Positions 35,446 to 46,226 of a stretch of 64,000 nucleotides of DNA are shown in pieces (the stretch's first letter is position 1; each line of letters opens with the position of its first letter). The stretch comes from Ornithinimicrobium tianjinense (GTDB lineage Bacteria > Actinomycetota > Actinomycetes > Actinomycetales > Dermatophilaceae), in the NCBI RefSeq assembly GCF_014636495.1, contig NZ_BMEM01000001.1:124001-188000 (forward strand), in the 5' to 3' direction. The notes under the pieces were generated by a model, which was not told the origin of the DNA, did not search any database, and was given only the letters and a program-made list of their open reading frames with translations. The position numbers and the translations under genes were made by a program.

Positions 35446-36618
35446 ATGACGCAGACGCCCGGGACCACGGACGACGCACCCGACCCCACGACCGACCGGC
35501 CCGACCCCACGACCGACCGGCCCGACCCCCTGCGCGGGAGCGGCCTCGTCGACTGGCGGCTGGCGGCGACAGCGGCGAGCCGCCTGGTGCCCCCGGGGCC
35601 GCGCGCCGCCCGCGGCGAGGTGGAGGGCCTGGTGGCCGAGCTCCGCACGGCGGCCGGGCGGGCGGTCCAGCCCGTCGCCGAGACCGCCCGCATGGAGACT
35701 CCCCCGGGCACCCCGCCGGCCATGATCGTCGACCGTCCCGGGTGGATCCGCGCCAACGCGGCCTCCATGGGCGCGATGCTCGGTCCCGTCCTGGACGACG
35801 TCGTCGCGAAGAAGCGCGAGGCCGACCGGGCAAGGGCGCAGGCGCGCGGCAAGGAGCTGCCGGAGCTCGGCGCGACCGCGCAGCGGGTCGGCTCGACCAT
35901 CACCGGGACCGAGGTCGCGGGCATGCTCTCGTGGGTGTCGACCAAGGTGCTCGGCCAGTACGACCTCGCGCCGCAGGGCACCCCGCGCCTGATGTTCGTG
36001 GCGCCGAACATCCTCCACGCCGAGCGTGAGCTGGACGTCGACCCGACCGACTTCCGCCTCTGGGTGGCCATGCACGAGGAGACGCACCGCGTGCAGTTCA
36101 CGGCGGTGCCGTGGCTGCGCGAGCATGTGATCGCCCAGGCTCGCGCGGTCGGCACGCAGATCCTGCCCGAGCCCGACCAGATGTCGCAGCGGCTGCTCGA
36201 CATCGTCAGCCAGCTGCCCGGCGTCCTGCGCGGCGAGACCGACATCACCCAGGTCGTCGCCACGCCGGAGCAGCGCGCGCAGCTCGCCGAGGTCACCGCC
36301 GTGATGTCCCTTCTCGAGGGGCATGCGGACGTCGTCATGGACGAGGTCGGCCCGCAGGTGATCCCCTCGGTCGCCGAGATCCGCCGCCGCTTCACCGAGC
36401 GCCGCAAGGGGGCCGGCAACGTCGACAAGATCCTGCGGCGCCTGCTCGGGATGGAGGCCAAGATGCGGCAGTACCGCGACGGTGCCGTCTTCGTCCGCGC
36501 CGTCGTCGACCGCGTGGGCGTGGACGGGTTCAACGCGGTGTGGACCTCGCCCGAGACCCTGCCGCGCCCAACCGAGATCACCGACCCGCAGACGTGGGTC
36601 GCCCGCGTGCACGGCTGA
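35446..36618 (+). CDS. DUF2342 zinc-dependent metalloprotease-like protein
   Basis: A 390-residue cytoplasmic protein of the DUF2342 family ('putative hydrolase / F420 biosynthesis associated'). A zincin motif HEETHR (HExxH) lies in LWVAMHEETHRVQF, and EGHADVVMDEVG downstream may supply a third ligand. An N-terminal tandem repeat (PDPTTDR twice) looks disordered. The family sits next to dacB and tilS in many actinobacteria, but its substrate is unknown. The F420 link comes only from family naming; no F420 gene is in the window. tilS starts 3 bp after the stop. Confidence 0.85.
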   Translation: MTQTPGTTDDAPDPTTDRPDPTTDRPDPLRGSGLVDWRLAATAASRLVPPGPRAARGEVEGLVAELRTAAGRAVQPVAETARMETPPGTPPAMIVDRPGWIRANAASMGAMLGPVLDDVVAKKREADRARAQARGKELPELGATAQRVGSTITGTEVAGMLSWVSTKVLGQYDLAPQGTPRLMFVAPNILHAERELDVDPTDFRLWVAMHEETHRVQFTAVPWLREHVIAQARAVGTQILPEPDQMSQRLLDIVSQLPGVLRGETDITQVVATPEQRAQLAEVTAVMSLLEGHADVVMDEVGPQVIPSVAEIRRRFTERRKGAGNVDKILRRLLGMEAKMRQYRDGAVFVRAVVDRVGVDGFNAVWTSPETLPRPTEITDPQTWVARVHG

Positions 36619-36621
36619 CCC

Positions 36622-37773
36622 GTGCCCGGTCCTCCGGCAGCTGTCGCGCACGTCCGGTCCGCGGTGCGCGACGCCCTCGTGGCGGCCGGCGTCGCGGACG
36701 CGCGCACCTGGCGCCCCGGGGAGTCCCCCGGGGCGGACGCCGCGCTGCTGCTCGTCGCCTGCTCCGGCGGCGCGGACTCCCTGGCGCTCGCGGCCGCGAC
36801 GGCGTTCGTCGCCCCGCGCCTCGGGCTGCGGGCCGGCGCGGTCGTCGTCGACCACGGGCTCCAGCCCGGCTCGGCCCAGGTCGCGTCGGAGGCGGCCCGT
36901 GCGTGCCGAGACCTCGGGCTGAGCCCCGTCGACGTGGTCCCCGTCTCCGTGGCCGCCTCGGCCGAGGGCCCGGAGGGCGCTGCGCGCGAGGCCCGGTATG
37001 CCGCGCTCGTCGCCCGCGCGCACCACCTCGGCGCGGCTGCGGTCCTGCTCGGGCACACCCGCGACGACCAGGCCGAGCAGGTGCTCCTGGGGCTCGTCCG
37101 GGGGTCCGGGGCGCGCTCGCTGGCGGGGATGCCACCACGTCGCGCGCTCGGTGGTGCTGAGGACGACCCCTTCACGCGTCCGGTGGGGGAGGGGGCGGTC
37201 GCGGCGGAGGGCGCCGCAGGTGGGGTGCTGCTGGTGCGGCCGCTGCTGGGCACGCCCCGGGCCCAGACCGCCCGCGCCTGCGCGGACCTGGGGCTCACGC
37301 CGTGGCAGGACCCGCACAACGAGGACCCGAGGTTCACCCGGGTCCGCGCCCGGCGGGCCCTCTCCGACCTCGAGGCCGACCTCGGGCCGGGGCTCGCCGC
37401 CGGTCTCGCGCGGAGCGCGGACCTGCTGCGCGACGACGCCGACGCCCTCGACGAGGTGAGCGGGACGGCATACCGCGAGCTCGGGGACGGACCGTGGGAG
37501 GTGACGGAGGTGCTGCGGCACCCGCGTGCGGTGCGGACGCGGCTCTGGCGCCGCCTGGCGCTCGCGGCCGGCAGCCCCGGCACCGACCTGACCTCGGAGC
37601 ACCTGCTCGGGGTGGACGCCCTCGTCACGGCCTGGCGCGGGCAGGGGCCCGTGCACCTGCCCGGCGGTGTCCGGGCGGGCCGCACGCAGGGGCGCGTGTG
37701 GCTCTCCGGGCCGCGGATGAGCACAATGGGTCCGCGGGCCGAGACGGACCTGACCCCCAACACCGAGGAGTAG
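36622..37773 (+). CDS. tilS: tRNA(Ile)-lysidine synthetase
   Basis: A 383-residue N-type ATP pyrophosphatase that converts C34 of tRNA-Ile(CAU) to lysidine, so that it reads AUA. The PP-loop is ACSGGADSLAL; GHTRDDQAEQVLLGLVRGSG is the second family block. A C-terminal domain (about 230-370) binds the tRNA. The GTG at 36622 starts 3 bp after the upstream stop, and hpt begins 3 bp after this stop, so tilS-hpt is an operon. An internal insertion (about 175-200) is Gly/Glu-rich. Confidence 0.92.
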   Translation: MPGPPAAVAHVRSAVRDALVAAGVADARTWRPGESPGADAALLLVACSGGADSLALAAATAFVAPRLGLRAGAVVVDHGLQPGSAQVASEAARACRDLGLSPVDVVPVSVAASAEGPEGAAREARYAALVARAHHLGAAAVLLGHTRDDQAEQVLLGLVRGSGARSLAGMPPRRALGGAEDDPFTRPVGEGAVAAEGAAGGVLLVRPLLGTPRAQTARACADLGLTPWQDPHNEDPRFTRVRARRALSDLEADLGPGLAAGLARSADLLRDDADALDEVSGTAYRELGDGPWEVTEVLRHPRAVRTRLWRRLALAAGSPGTDLTSEHLLGVDALVTAWRGQGPVHLPGGVRAGRTQGRVWLSGPRMSTMGPRAETDLTPNTEE

Positions 37774-37776
37774 CGC

Positions 37777-38334
<558 letters not shown>

Positions 38335-38385
38335 GCCGATCGCTGCGGCCGGCGCAGGGAGCGCAGCGCGGCCACGGCATACCCT

Positions 38386-38411
38386 GGAACACTGAATCTC
38401 TGCCGGACGTT
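38386..38411 (+). promoter_or_regulatory. Candidate SigR/SigH-type promoter of ftsH
   Basis: GGAAC (38386-38390) and GTT (38409-38411) are 18 bp apart, matching the thiol/heat-stress ECF sigma consensus GGAA(T/C)-N18/19-GTT. A TACCCT (38380-38385) could serve as a housekeeping -10 box just upstream. Confidence 0.45.
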
Positions 38412-38494
38412 GTCGGGCAGGAAGACCCAGCCCTAAGAACGATCAGGAGGAGCGGGGCAGCGCCGTCGCCGGTGCCGCCCCCGACGCGCCAGAC

Positions 38495-40537
<2,043 letters not shown>

Positions 40538-40538
40538 G

Positions 40539-41183
40539 ATGGCCGGCCCCGAGGAGCCCGACGAGCGACCGGTGCCCGACGAGGGCGACGCCCCGGGATC
40601 CCCGGCGCGCGGCCCGGTCGACCACGCGCGCATCGAGGCCGCGGTCCGCGAGCTGCTGATCGCGGTCGGTGAGGACCCCGACCGCGACGGCCTGCTGGAC
40701 ACGCCCGCGCGCGTCGCCCGGTCCTACGCGGAGATCTTCTCCGGGCTCAGCCAGGACCCGGCGGCCGTGCTCGGCACCACCTTCGACGTCGACCACGACG
40801 AGATGATCCTCGTCAAGGACATCGAGATGTTCAGCGTGTGCGAGCACCACCTGGTGCCCTTCCACGGGCTGGCCCACGTGGGCTACATCCCGGGCCGGGA
40901 CGGCCGTGTGGTCGGCCTGTCCAAGCTGGCCCGGCTCGTCGACGTCTACGCCCGTCGCCCCCAGGTCCAGGAGCGGCTGACCACCCAGATCGCCGACGCG
41001 CTCGAGCGCCACCTGGCCCCGCGCGGTGTGATCGTGGTGGTGGAGGCGGAGCACCTGTGCATGTCGATGCGCGGCATCCGCCGCCCCGGCGCCCGCACGA
41101 TCACCTCGACGGTCCGCGGGCAGCTGCGCAACCCCGCCACGCGTGCGGAGGCGATGAGCCTCATGACGCGCCCGACCTCCTGA
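40539..41183 (+). CDS. folE: GTP cyclohydrolase I
   Basis: A 214-residue enzyme for the first step of folate synthesis, GTP to dihydroneopterin triphosphate. Zinc ligands are in [11 protein letters not shown] and [31 protein letters not shown] is the family signature. About 30 N-terminal residues are acidic and disordered. The ATG at 40539 follows the ftsH stop by one base, so translation is coupled. It starts a folE-folP-folB/K-DUF3180 operon. Confidence 0.97.
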   Translation: MAGPEEPDERPVPDEGDAPGSPARGPVDHARIEAAVRELLIAVGEDPDRDGLLDTPARVARSYAEIFSGLSQDPAAVLGTTFDVDHDEMILVKDIEMFSVCEHHLVPFHGLAHVGYIPGRDGRVVGLSKLARLVDVYARRPQVQERLTTQIADALERHLAPRGVIVVVEAEHLCMSMRGIRRPGARTITSTVRGQLRNPATRAEAMSLMTRPTS

Positions 41184-41190
41184 CCGACGG

Positions 41191-42063
41191 ATGACCGAGC
41201 CCCTCTCCCTCCTCGCGCCGGGTCCCACCCGGATCATGGGCATCCTCAACGTGACGCCCGACAGCTTCAGCGACGGCGGCCGCTGGTTCGACCGCGGCGC
41301 GGCGCTGGCGCACGGTCGGCGGCTCGTCGCGCTCGGGGCGGACATCGTGGACGTGGGCGGCGAGTCGACCCGACCCGGCAGCGAGCGCCCCTCCGAGCAG
41401 GAGGAGCTGGACCGCGTCGTGCCGGTGGTCGAGGCGCTCGTGGCCGAGGGGACGGTCGTCTCGGTGGACACCATGCGCGCCTCGGTGGCCCGCGCGAGCA
41501 TCGACGTGGGCGCCCGCATCATCAACGACGTCTCCGGAGGGCTGGCCGACGAGGACATGCCGGCGGCGGTCGCGGGCACCGGGGTGCCGTTCGTCGCGAT
41601 GCACTGGCGGGGCCTGCTCACCGACCCCCACGAGCAGCCCCACTACGACGACGTGGTCGCCGAGGTGTGCCGCGAGCTCACGGCCCGGGTCGACGCGCTG
41701 GTGGCGCAGGGGCTCACGCGCGAGCAGATCGTGCTCGACCCGGGCTTCGGCTTCTCCAAGGACGCCGGCCACAACTGGACGCTGCTGGCCGGGCTGCAGG
41801 CGGTCACCGGGCTGGGTCACCCCGTGCTCTTCGGCACCTCCCGGAAGCGGTTCCTCGGCCGGCTGCCGCGCCGACCCGGGGCCGGTGCCGAGGTCGACGA
41901 GACGGCCGAGCCGACCCCGCCGCTGGAGCGCGACGCCGCGACCGCGGCGACCAGCCTGCTGGCCGCGCAGGCCGGGTGCTGGGCGGTGCGCGTCCACGAC
42001 GTCCCGGCGACCCGCGACGCGCTCGCGGTGTGGGAGATGGTGCGCGGTGCCCGGGCGCGCTGA
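41191..42063 (+). CDS. folP: Dihydropteroate synthase
   Basis: A 290-residue TIM-barrel enzyme that joins p-aminobenzoate to dihydropterin pyrophosphate; it is the sulfonamide target. MGILNVTPDSFSDGG, DVGGESTRPGSERP, the Asp of VVSVDTMRA, LDPGFGFSKD and GTSRKRFLG are all present. A short insertion (PRRPGAGAEVDETAEPTPP region) near residue 235 is unremarkable. It starts 7 bp after folE and overlaps folB/K by 17 bp. Confidence 0.97.
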   Translation: MTEPLSLLAPGPTRIMGILNVTPDSFSDGGRWFDRGAALAHGRRLVALGADIVDVGGESTRPGSERPSEQEELDRVVPVVEALVAEGTVVSVDTMRASVARASIDVGARIINDVSGGLADEDMPAAVAGTGVPFVAMHWRGLLTDPHEQPHYDDVVAEVCRELTARVDALVAQGLTREQIVLDPGFGFSKDAGHNWTLLAGLQAVTGLGHPVLFGTSRKRFLGRLPRRPGAGAEVDETAEPTPPLERDAATAATSLLAAQAGCWAVRVHDVPATRDALAVWEMVRGARAR

Positions 42064-42964
42064 CGAGATCCGTCTGCTGGGCGTCGCCGCGCGCGGCCAC
42101 CACGGCGTGCTCGACTTCGAGAAGCGCGACGGGCAGGACTTCGTCGTCGACGTGGTCATGCAGGTCGACCTCACCGCCGCCGGCCGCACCGACGACCTCG
42201 CGCGCACGGTCAACTACGCCGAGGTCGCTGCCGACGTGGTCGACGTCGTCACCGGAGAGCCGTACGACCTCATCGAGACCGTGGCCTCCGTCATCGCGGA
42301 CCGGGTCCTCGCCCGCCCGCTGGTCGAGCACGTCGAGGTCACCGTCCACAAGCCGCAGGCGCCGGTGGGCGTGCCCTTCGGCGACGTCCAGGTCGTCGTC
42401 CGGCGGGCCAAGGACGTCCCCGTGGTCATCGCGCTGGGCGCCAACCTCCAGGGCGTCGACGGAGCCGACCCCGACGAGACCGTCCGGGAGGCCGCCCGCC
42501 GGCTGCACCGGGTGCGCGGCCTGCGCGGGGTGCGGGTGTCCCGGCTCTTCGTCACGGCGCCGGTCGGCGGGGAGGCGGTCGTGGGCCAGCCTGACTACGT
42601 CAACGCGGTGGCGGTCGGGCGCACCCGCCTCGCGCCCGCGGGCCTGCTCGCCCAGCTGCACCGGATCGAGGACGAGCACGGCCGGACGCGCCAGGTGCGC
42701 TGGGGTGCCAGGACCCTGGACCTCGACCTGGTCCAGTATGGCGATCCGCGCGCGGGCGCGGACGTCACCTCGAGCGTGCCCGAGCTGCTGCTGCCGCACC
42801 CGCGGGCGCACGAGCGGGCCTTCGTGCTCCAGCCCTGGCTCGACGTGGACCCCGACGCCGCGCTGCGCGTGGGTGAGGAGGTCGTGGCGGTGCCCGACCT
42901 CCTGCGGGCGACCGCGGACCAGGTGGTCCGCCCCCTGGACGTCACCCGGGCGGCGGACCGGTGA
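42047..42964 (+). CDS. folBK: Bifunctional dihydroneopterin aldolase / HPPK
   Basis: A 305-residue fusion of two consecutive folate enzymes. The FolB part (about 1-120) shows LLGVAARGHHGVLDFEK with the active-site Glu and VTVHKPQAPVG with the catalytic Lys. The FolK part (about 125-300) shows VIALGANLQG and RWGARTLDLDLVQYG, where the Asp pair binds Mg-ATP; the usual Pro of RWGPR is Ala. In mycobacteria these are separate adjacent genes. The GTG at 42047 is chosen since it places RADEIRLLG at the normal FolB start; this gives a 17-bp overlap with folP. Confidence 0.93.
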   Translation: MPGRADEIRLLGVAARGHHGVLDFEKRDGQDFVVDVVMQVDLTAAGRTDDLARTVNYAEVAADVVDVVTGEPYDLIETVASVIADRVLARPLVEHVEVTVHKPQAPVGVPFGDVQVVVRRAKDVPVVIALGANLQGVDGADPDETVREAARRLHRVRGLRGVRVSRLFVTAPVGGEAVVGQPDYVNAVAVGRTRLAPAGLLAQLHRIEDEHGRTRQVRWGARTLDLDLVQYGDPRAGADVTSSVPELLLPHPRAHERAFVLQPWLDVDPDAALRVGEEVVAVPDLLRATADQVVRPLDVTRAADR

Positions 42965-43461
42965 ACCGCCTCGACGGCGTGCGTCCCGGCCGGGCGGTGC
43001 TGGTGGCGGTGCTCTCGGGGATGGCCAGCTGGCTCCTCCTCCAGCTGGTGGTCGCCCTGGACGGGCAGCCCCCGGTCATCTCCTGGCTGGGGCTCGTCCC
43101 TCTGGTCGCCGTCACCCTCCTGGTCCTGGTGATGGGGTGGCAGATCCGGCGCTACGTGCTGGGCAGGTCGACGGTGCGACCCAGCCCGCAACGGGGCCGC
43201 GGGACCCTGGTGGGCGCCCAGGCGGCCGCCCTCGGCGGGGCGGCGCTGCTGGGGTGGTACCTCGCCAACGCCCTCGTCCACCTGCCGGTCGTCGACGTCC
43301 CGAGCCACCGCACCCAGCTCGTCTGGGGCCTCGTCCACGCCGGCGCCGCCCTGCTGCTCTCGCTCGTGGGTTTCCTGGCGCAGCACTGGTGCCGGATCCC
43401 GCCGGAGGACGACGACGACCGCGGCGAGGGCGTGACCGACGGGGGCCTGGCCTACTCCTGA
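42961..43461 (+). CDS. DUF3180 family membrane protein
   Basis: A 166-residue integral membrane protein with four helices (about residues 10-30, 38-60, 80-100 and 118-140) and an acidic tail. It overlaps folB/K by 4 bp (GTGA). DUF3180 genes follow the folate genes in most actinobacteria; the function is unknown and a link to folate is only positional. Confidence 0.85.
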   Translation: MNRLDGVRPGRAVLVAVLSGMASWLLLQLVVALDGQPPVISWLGLVPLVAVTLLVLVMGWQIRRYVLGRSTVRPSPQRGRGTLVGAQAAALGGAALLGWYLANALVHLPVVDVPSHRTQLVWGLVHAGAALLLSLVGFLAQHWCRIPPEDDDDRGEGVTDGGLAYS

Positions 43462-43472
43462 CCGGGCACGGG

Positions 43473-43478
43473 TAGCGT
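43473..43478 (+). promoter_or_regulatory. -10 box (TAGCGT) for leaderless mRNA
   Basis: TAGCGT is followed by 7 nt and the ATG at 43486. Confidence 0.4.
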
Positions 43479-43485
43479 GCCGGGC

Positions 43486-44163
43486 ATGTCCCAGCCTCCG
43501 TCCGACGACCGCGACGCCGAAGCCGCCGACGACGCCGGTCTCGTCGACCCGACGACCACCGCCAGCCCGACGTCATACTGGCCCGGACTGCAGGACACCG
43601 AGCACTCGGCCTGGTACGTCCAGCGCTTCCGGGTGATGGCCACCCTCGGCGAGGACATGCACGGGGAGTCCCGGCTGATGGACGTCCTCGCCCCGCGGGG
43701 CGCCCGGCTGCTCGACGCCGGCAGCGGCCCCGGCCGCCACGGCGGCCATCTGGCCCGGCTGGGCCACCGCGTGGTCGGTGTCGACATCGACCCGGTCCTC
43801 ATTGCCGCAGCGCGGGAGGACCACCCGGACGCCACCTGGCTGGTCGGCGACCTCGTGACGCTCGACCTCGCAGCGCAGGGGGAGCGGGAGCCGTTCGACG
43901 GGGTGCTCCTGGCCGGCAACGTCATGGACTTCATCCCCCAGGAGCACCGGGCCACGGCGCTCGCGCGGGTGGCGGCCCACGTGCGTCCGGGCGGGTTCGT
44001 CCTGGTCGGGTGCCGGACCGTGCGCGGCTTCACGCCGGAGGAGCTCGACGCGGCGCTGCCGGCGGCGGGGCTGCGGCTTGAGCACCGGTTCGGCACGTGG
44101 GACCTGGCCCCCTGGGACCCCGCGTCGACCTACTTTGTCAGTGTGCTGCGCAAGGATGGGTGA
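43486..44163 (+). CDS. Class I SAM-dependent methyltransferase
   Basis: A 225-residue small-molecule-type methyltransferase. SAM binding is shown by LLDAGSGPGRHGGHLARLG and VVGVDIDPVLIAAA, with GVLLAGNVMDFI as the later strand. No NPPF-type catalytic motif is seen, so a UbiE-like or metabolite substrate is more likely than DNA or RNA. An acidic, Thr-rich N-terminus (about 30 residues) is extra. It has its own -10 box 7 nt before the ATG. Its substrate is unknown. Confidence 0.83.
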   Translation: MSQPPSDDRDAEAADDAGLVDPTTTASPTSYWPGLQDTEHSAWYVQRFRVMATLGEDMHGESRLMDVLAPRGARLLDAGSGPGRHGGHLARLGHRVVGVDIDPVLIAAAREDHPDATWLVGDLVTLDLAAQGEREPFDGVLLAGNVMDFIPQEHRATALARVAAHVRPGGFVLVGCRTVRGFTPEELDAALPAAGLRLEHRFGTWDLAPWDPASTYFVSVLRKDG

Positions 44164-44240
44164 CGCAGGCCGATGAAGCCCGCACGCGGCTGAGGTCTGT
44201 CCATCGTCATCGTTCGTCCATCACGTCCAAGGAGCACGAC

Positions 44241-45014
44241 ATGACCGAGCGCAACACCCCCTGGCCCGTCGGCGCACCCGCCTGGGTCGACATCTCCGTG
44301 ACCGACCTCGAGCGCAGCAAGCAGTTCTACACCGCGGTCCTCGGCTGGGACTACACCGGCGGCGACGAGGCCTTCGGCGGCTATGTCAACGCCACCGTGC
44401 ACGGCCGGGCGGTCGCGGGGATGGCACCGCCGATGCCGGGTGTCGAGGAGGCTCCGCACGTGTGGACCACCTACCTCGCCGTCGAGGACAGCGCCGCGAC
44501 CCAGACGGCGATCGAGGCCGCGGGCGGCACCACCGCCATGGGGCCCATGGAGGTCGGCCCGTTCGGCACCATGGGGATCTTCGCCGACCCGATGGGAGCC
44601 GTCTTCGGCACCTGGCAGGCGGGTTCGCACACCGGGTTCGAGCTGTATGGCGTGACCGGCGCCGTCGGCTGGTGCGAGGCGATGGTCGCCGACTTCGAGC
44701 GGGGCAAGGAGTTCTACACCCAGGTCTTCGGGTGGAGCTACACCGACCTGTCGTCCGAGGAGATGCAGTACGCCACCTTCGGACCGCCCGGGGACGACTC
44801 GAACATGTCCGGTGGGATCGGGACGGAGCCGGGTCGGCCGCCGTACTGGGCGGTGAACTTCGGGGTCGACGGCACCGACGAGGCGGTGGAGCGCGTCACG
44901 GAGGCCGGCGGCGGCATCCTCGTGGAGCCCTTCGACTTCGAGTACGGCCGGCTGGCGGTCGTCACCGGCCCCGACGGCGAGCCGTTCGGTCTGCTCACCG
45001 GCACCGGGAGCTAA
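44241..45014 (+). CDS. Two-domain VOC (glyoxalase/bleomycin-resistance fold) protein
   Basis: A 257-residue tandem of two vicinal-oxygen-chelate domains: PAWVDISVTDLERSKQFYTAVLGW (about 10-35) and WCEAMVADFERGKEFYTQVFGW (about 140-162) mark the two starts. This resembles Streptomyces hydroxylase/CFP-30B-like VOC proteins. Metal ligands are not certain, as the usual His positions are poorly kept. ATG 44241 has AAGGAG 7 nt upstream. It converges with nuoD. The role is unknown. Confidence 0.83.
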   Translation: MTERNTPWPVGAPAWVDISVTDLERSKQFYTAVLGWDYTGGDEAFGGYVNATVHGRAVAGMAPPMPGVEEAPHVWTTYLAVEDSAATQTAIEAAGGTTAMGPMEVGPFGTMGIFADPMGAVFGTWQAGSHTGFELYGVTGAVGWCEAMVADFERGKEFYTQVFGWSYTDLSSEEMQYATFGPPGDDSNMSGGIGTEPGRPPYWAVNFGVDGTDEAVERVTEAGGGILVEPFDFEYGRLAVVTGPDGEPFGLLTGTGS

Positions 45015-45044
45015 GCACCGGCAGCTGGGCGTCGGGCCGGAGAC

Positions 45045-46217
45045 CTACCGGTCGACGTCGCCCACGACGAAGAACATCGACCCCAGGATGGCGACCATGT
45101 CGGCCACCACCGTGCCCGGCAGCATCTCGCGCAGCACCTGCACGTTGCTGAAGGAGGCCGAGCGCAGCTTGAGCCGGTGCGGTGCCTTGTCCCCGCGGCT
45201 GACCAGGTAGTAGCCGTTGAGGCCGAGCGGGTTCTCCCCGGCGACGTAGTGCGCGCCCTCGGGGACCTTGAGGACCTTCGGCAGCTTGGTGTCGAAGGGT
45301 CCGGGCCCCAGCTCGCGCAGCCGCTCGGTGCAGGCCCGCGCCAGGTCGAGCGAGACGTGGACCTGCTCGGCCAGCACCTCCAGCCGGGCCAGGCAGTCGC
45401 CGGTCTCGCGGGTGACGACCCGGCCGGGACCACCCTCGGTGAACAGCTCGGCATACGCCAGGTAGGGCTCGTCGCGGCGCAGGTCGAGGTCGAGGCCGGA
45501 GGCGCGCGCGATGGGACCGGACACGCCGTACGCCAGGACCTGGTCGAGCCCGAGCACGCCCACCCCCTTGGCGCGCGCGGTGACGATCTCGTTGCCGAGG
45601 ATCATCCCCTCGAGCTCGGGGAGGCGGCTGCGGACCTTCTCCACGGCGGCGTCCACCCGGTCCAGCCAGCCGTCGGGGATGTCGTGCAGCAGCCCGCCGA
45701 CCCGGGTCGCCATGTAGTGCATGCGTCCGCCGCTGAACTCCTCCATCACCGCCTGCAGCTCCTCGCGCTCGCGGAAGCTGTAGAACATCGGCGTGATGGC
45801 GCCCAGCTCGAGCGGGTAGGACCCCAGGAACATCAGGTGGTTGAGGACCCGGCTGAGCTCGGAGAGCAGGGTGCGCGTCCAGGTGGCGCGCTCGGGGACC
45901 TCCATGCCGAGCATGTGCTCGACCGTGAGCGCGACGCCCACCTCGTTGTTGAACGCGGACAGCCAGTCGTGGCGGTTGGCGAGCACCATGATCTGGCGGT
46001 AGTCCCGCACCTCGAAGAGCTTCTCCGCGCCGCGGTGCATGTAGCCGATGACCGGCTCGGCCGCGACGATCCGCTCGCCGTCGACGGTGATCCGCAGGCG
46101 CAGCACGCCGTGGGTGGCCGGGTGCTGCGGGCCGATGTTGAGCACCATCTCGGTGGTGCTCAGCCCGCTCACGCCGGTGGCGGTGCCGAGGGAGACGTCC
46201 AGGTCGCGGGTGCTCAC
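45045..46217 (-). CDS. nuoD: NuoD-like protein (NADH:quinone oxidoreductase 49-kDa subunit paralogue)
   Basis: A 390-residue homologue of complex I subunit [17 protein letters not shown] carries His36, the counterpart of the quinone-site His; [12 protein letters not shown] holds Arg62, the counterpart of the Arg methylated in mitochondrial NDUFS2; and [14 protein letters not shown] is the family block near the C-terminus. The segment RHDWLS has Trp85 where standard NuoD has Tyr (R-x-D-Y-x-S), a residue important for quinone binding. No other nuo gene is nearby. It is the second gene of an operon, 9 bp after a MidA-type methyltransferase. It may act in a partial or specialised oxidoreductase; the annotation as a working complex I subunit is uncertain. 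Confidence 0.88.
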   Translation of the reverse strand: MSTRDLDVSLGTATGVSGLSTTEMVLNIGPQHPATHGVLRLRITVDGERIVAAEPVIGYMHRGAEKLFEVRDYRQIMVLANRHDWLSAFNNEVGVALTVEHMLGMEVPERATWTRTLLSELSRVLNHLMFLGSYPLELGAITPMFYSFREREELQAVMEEFSGGRMHYMATRVGGLLHDIPDGWLDRVDAAVEKVRSRLPELEGMILGNEIVTARAKGVGVLGLDQVLAYGVSGPIARASGLDLDLRRDEPYLAYAELFTEGGPGRVVTRETGDCLARLEVLAEQVHVSLDLARACTERLRELGPGPFDTKLPKVLKVPEGAHYVAGENPLGLNGYYLVSRGDKAPHRLKLRSASFSNVQVLREMLPGTVVADMVAILGSMFFVVGDVDR

Positions 46218-46226
46218 CGCTCCACC

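Noticed and set aside
35446-36618. DUF2342 gene as evidence for F420 biosynthesis
   Set aside because: No fbi gene occurs in the window and the family also occurs without F420; the name alone is not evidence.
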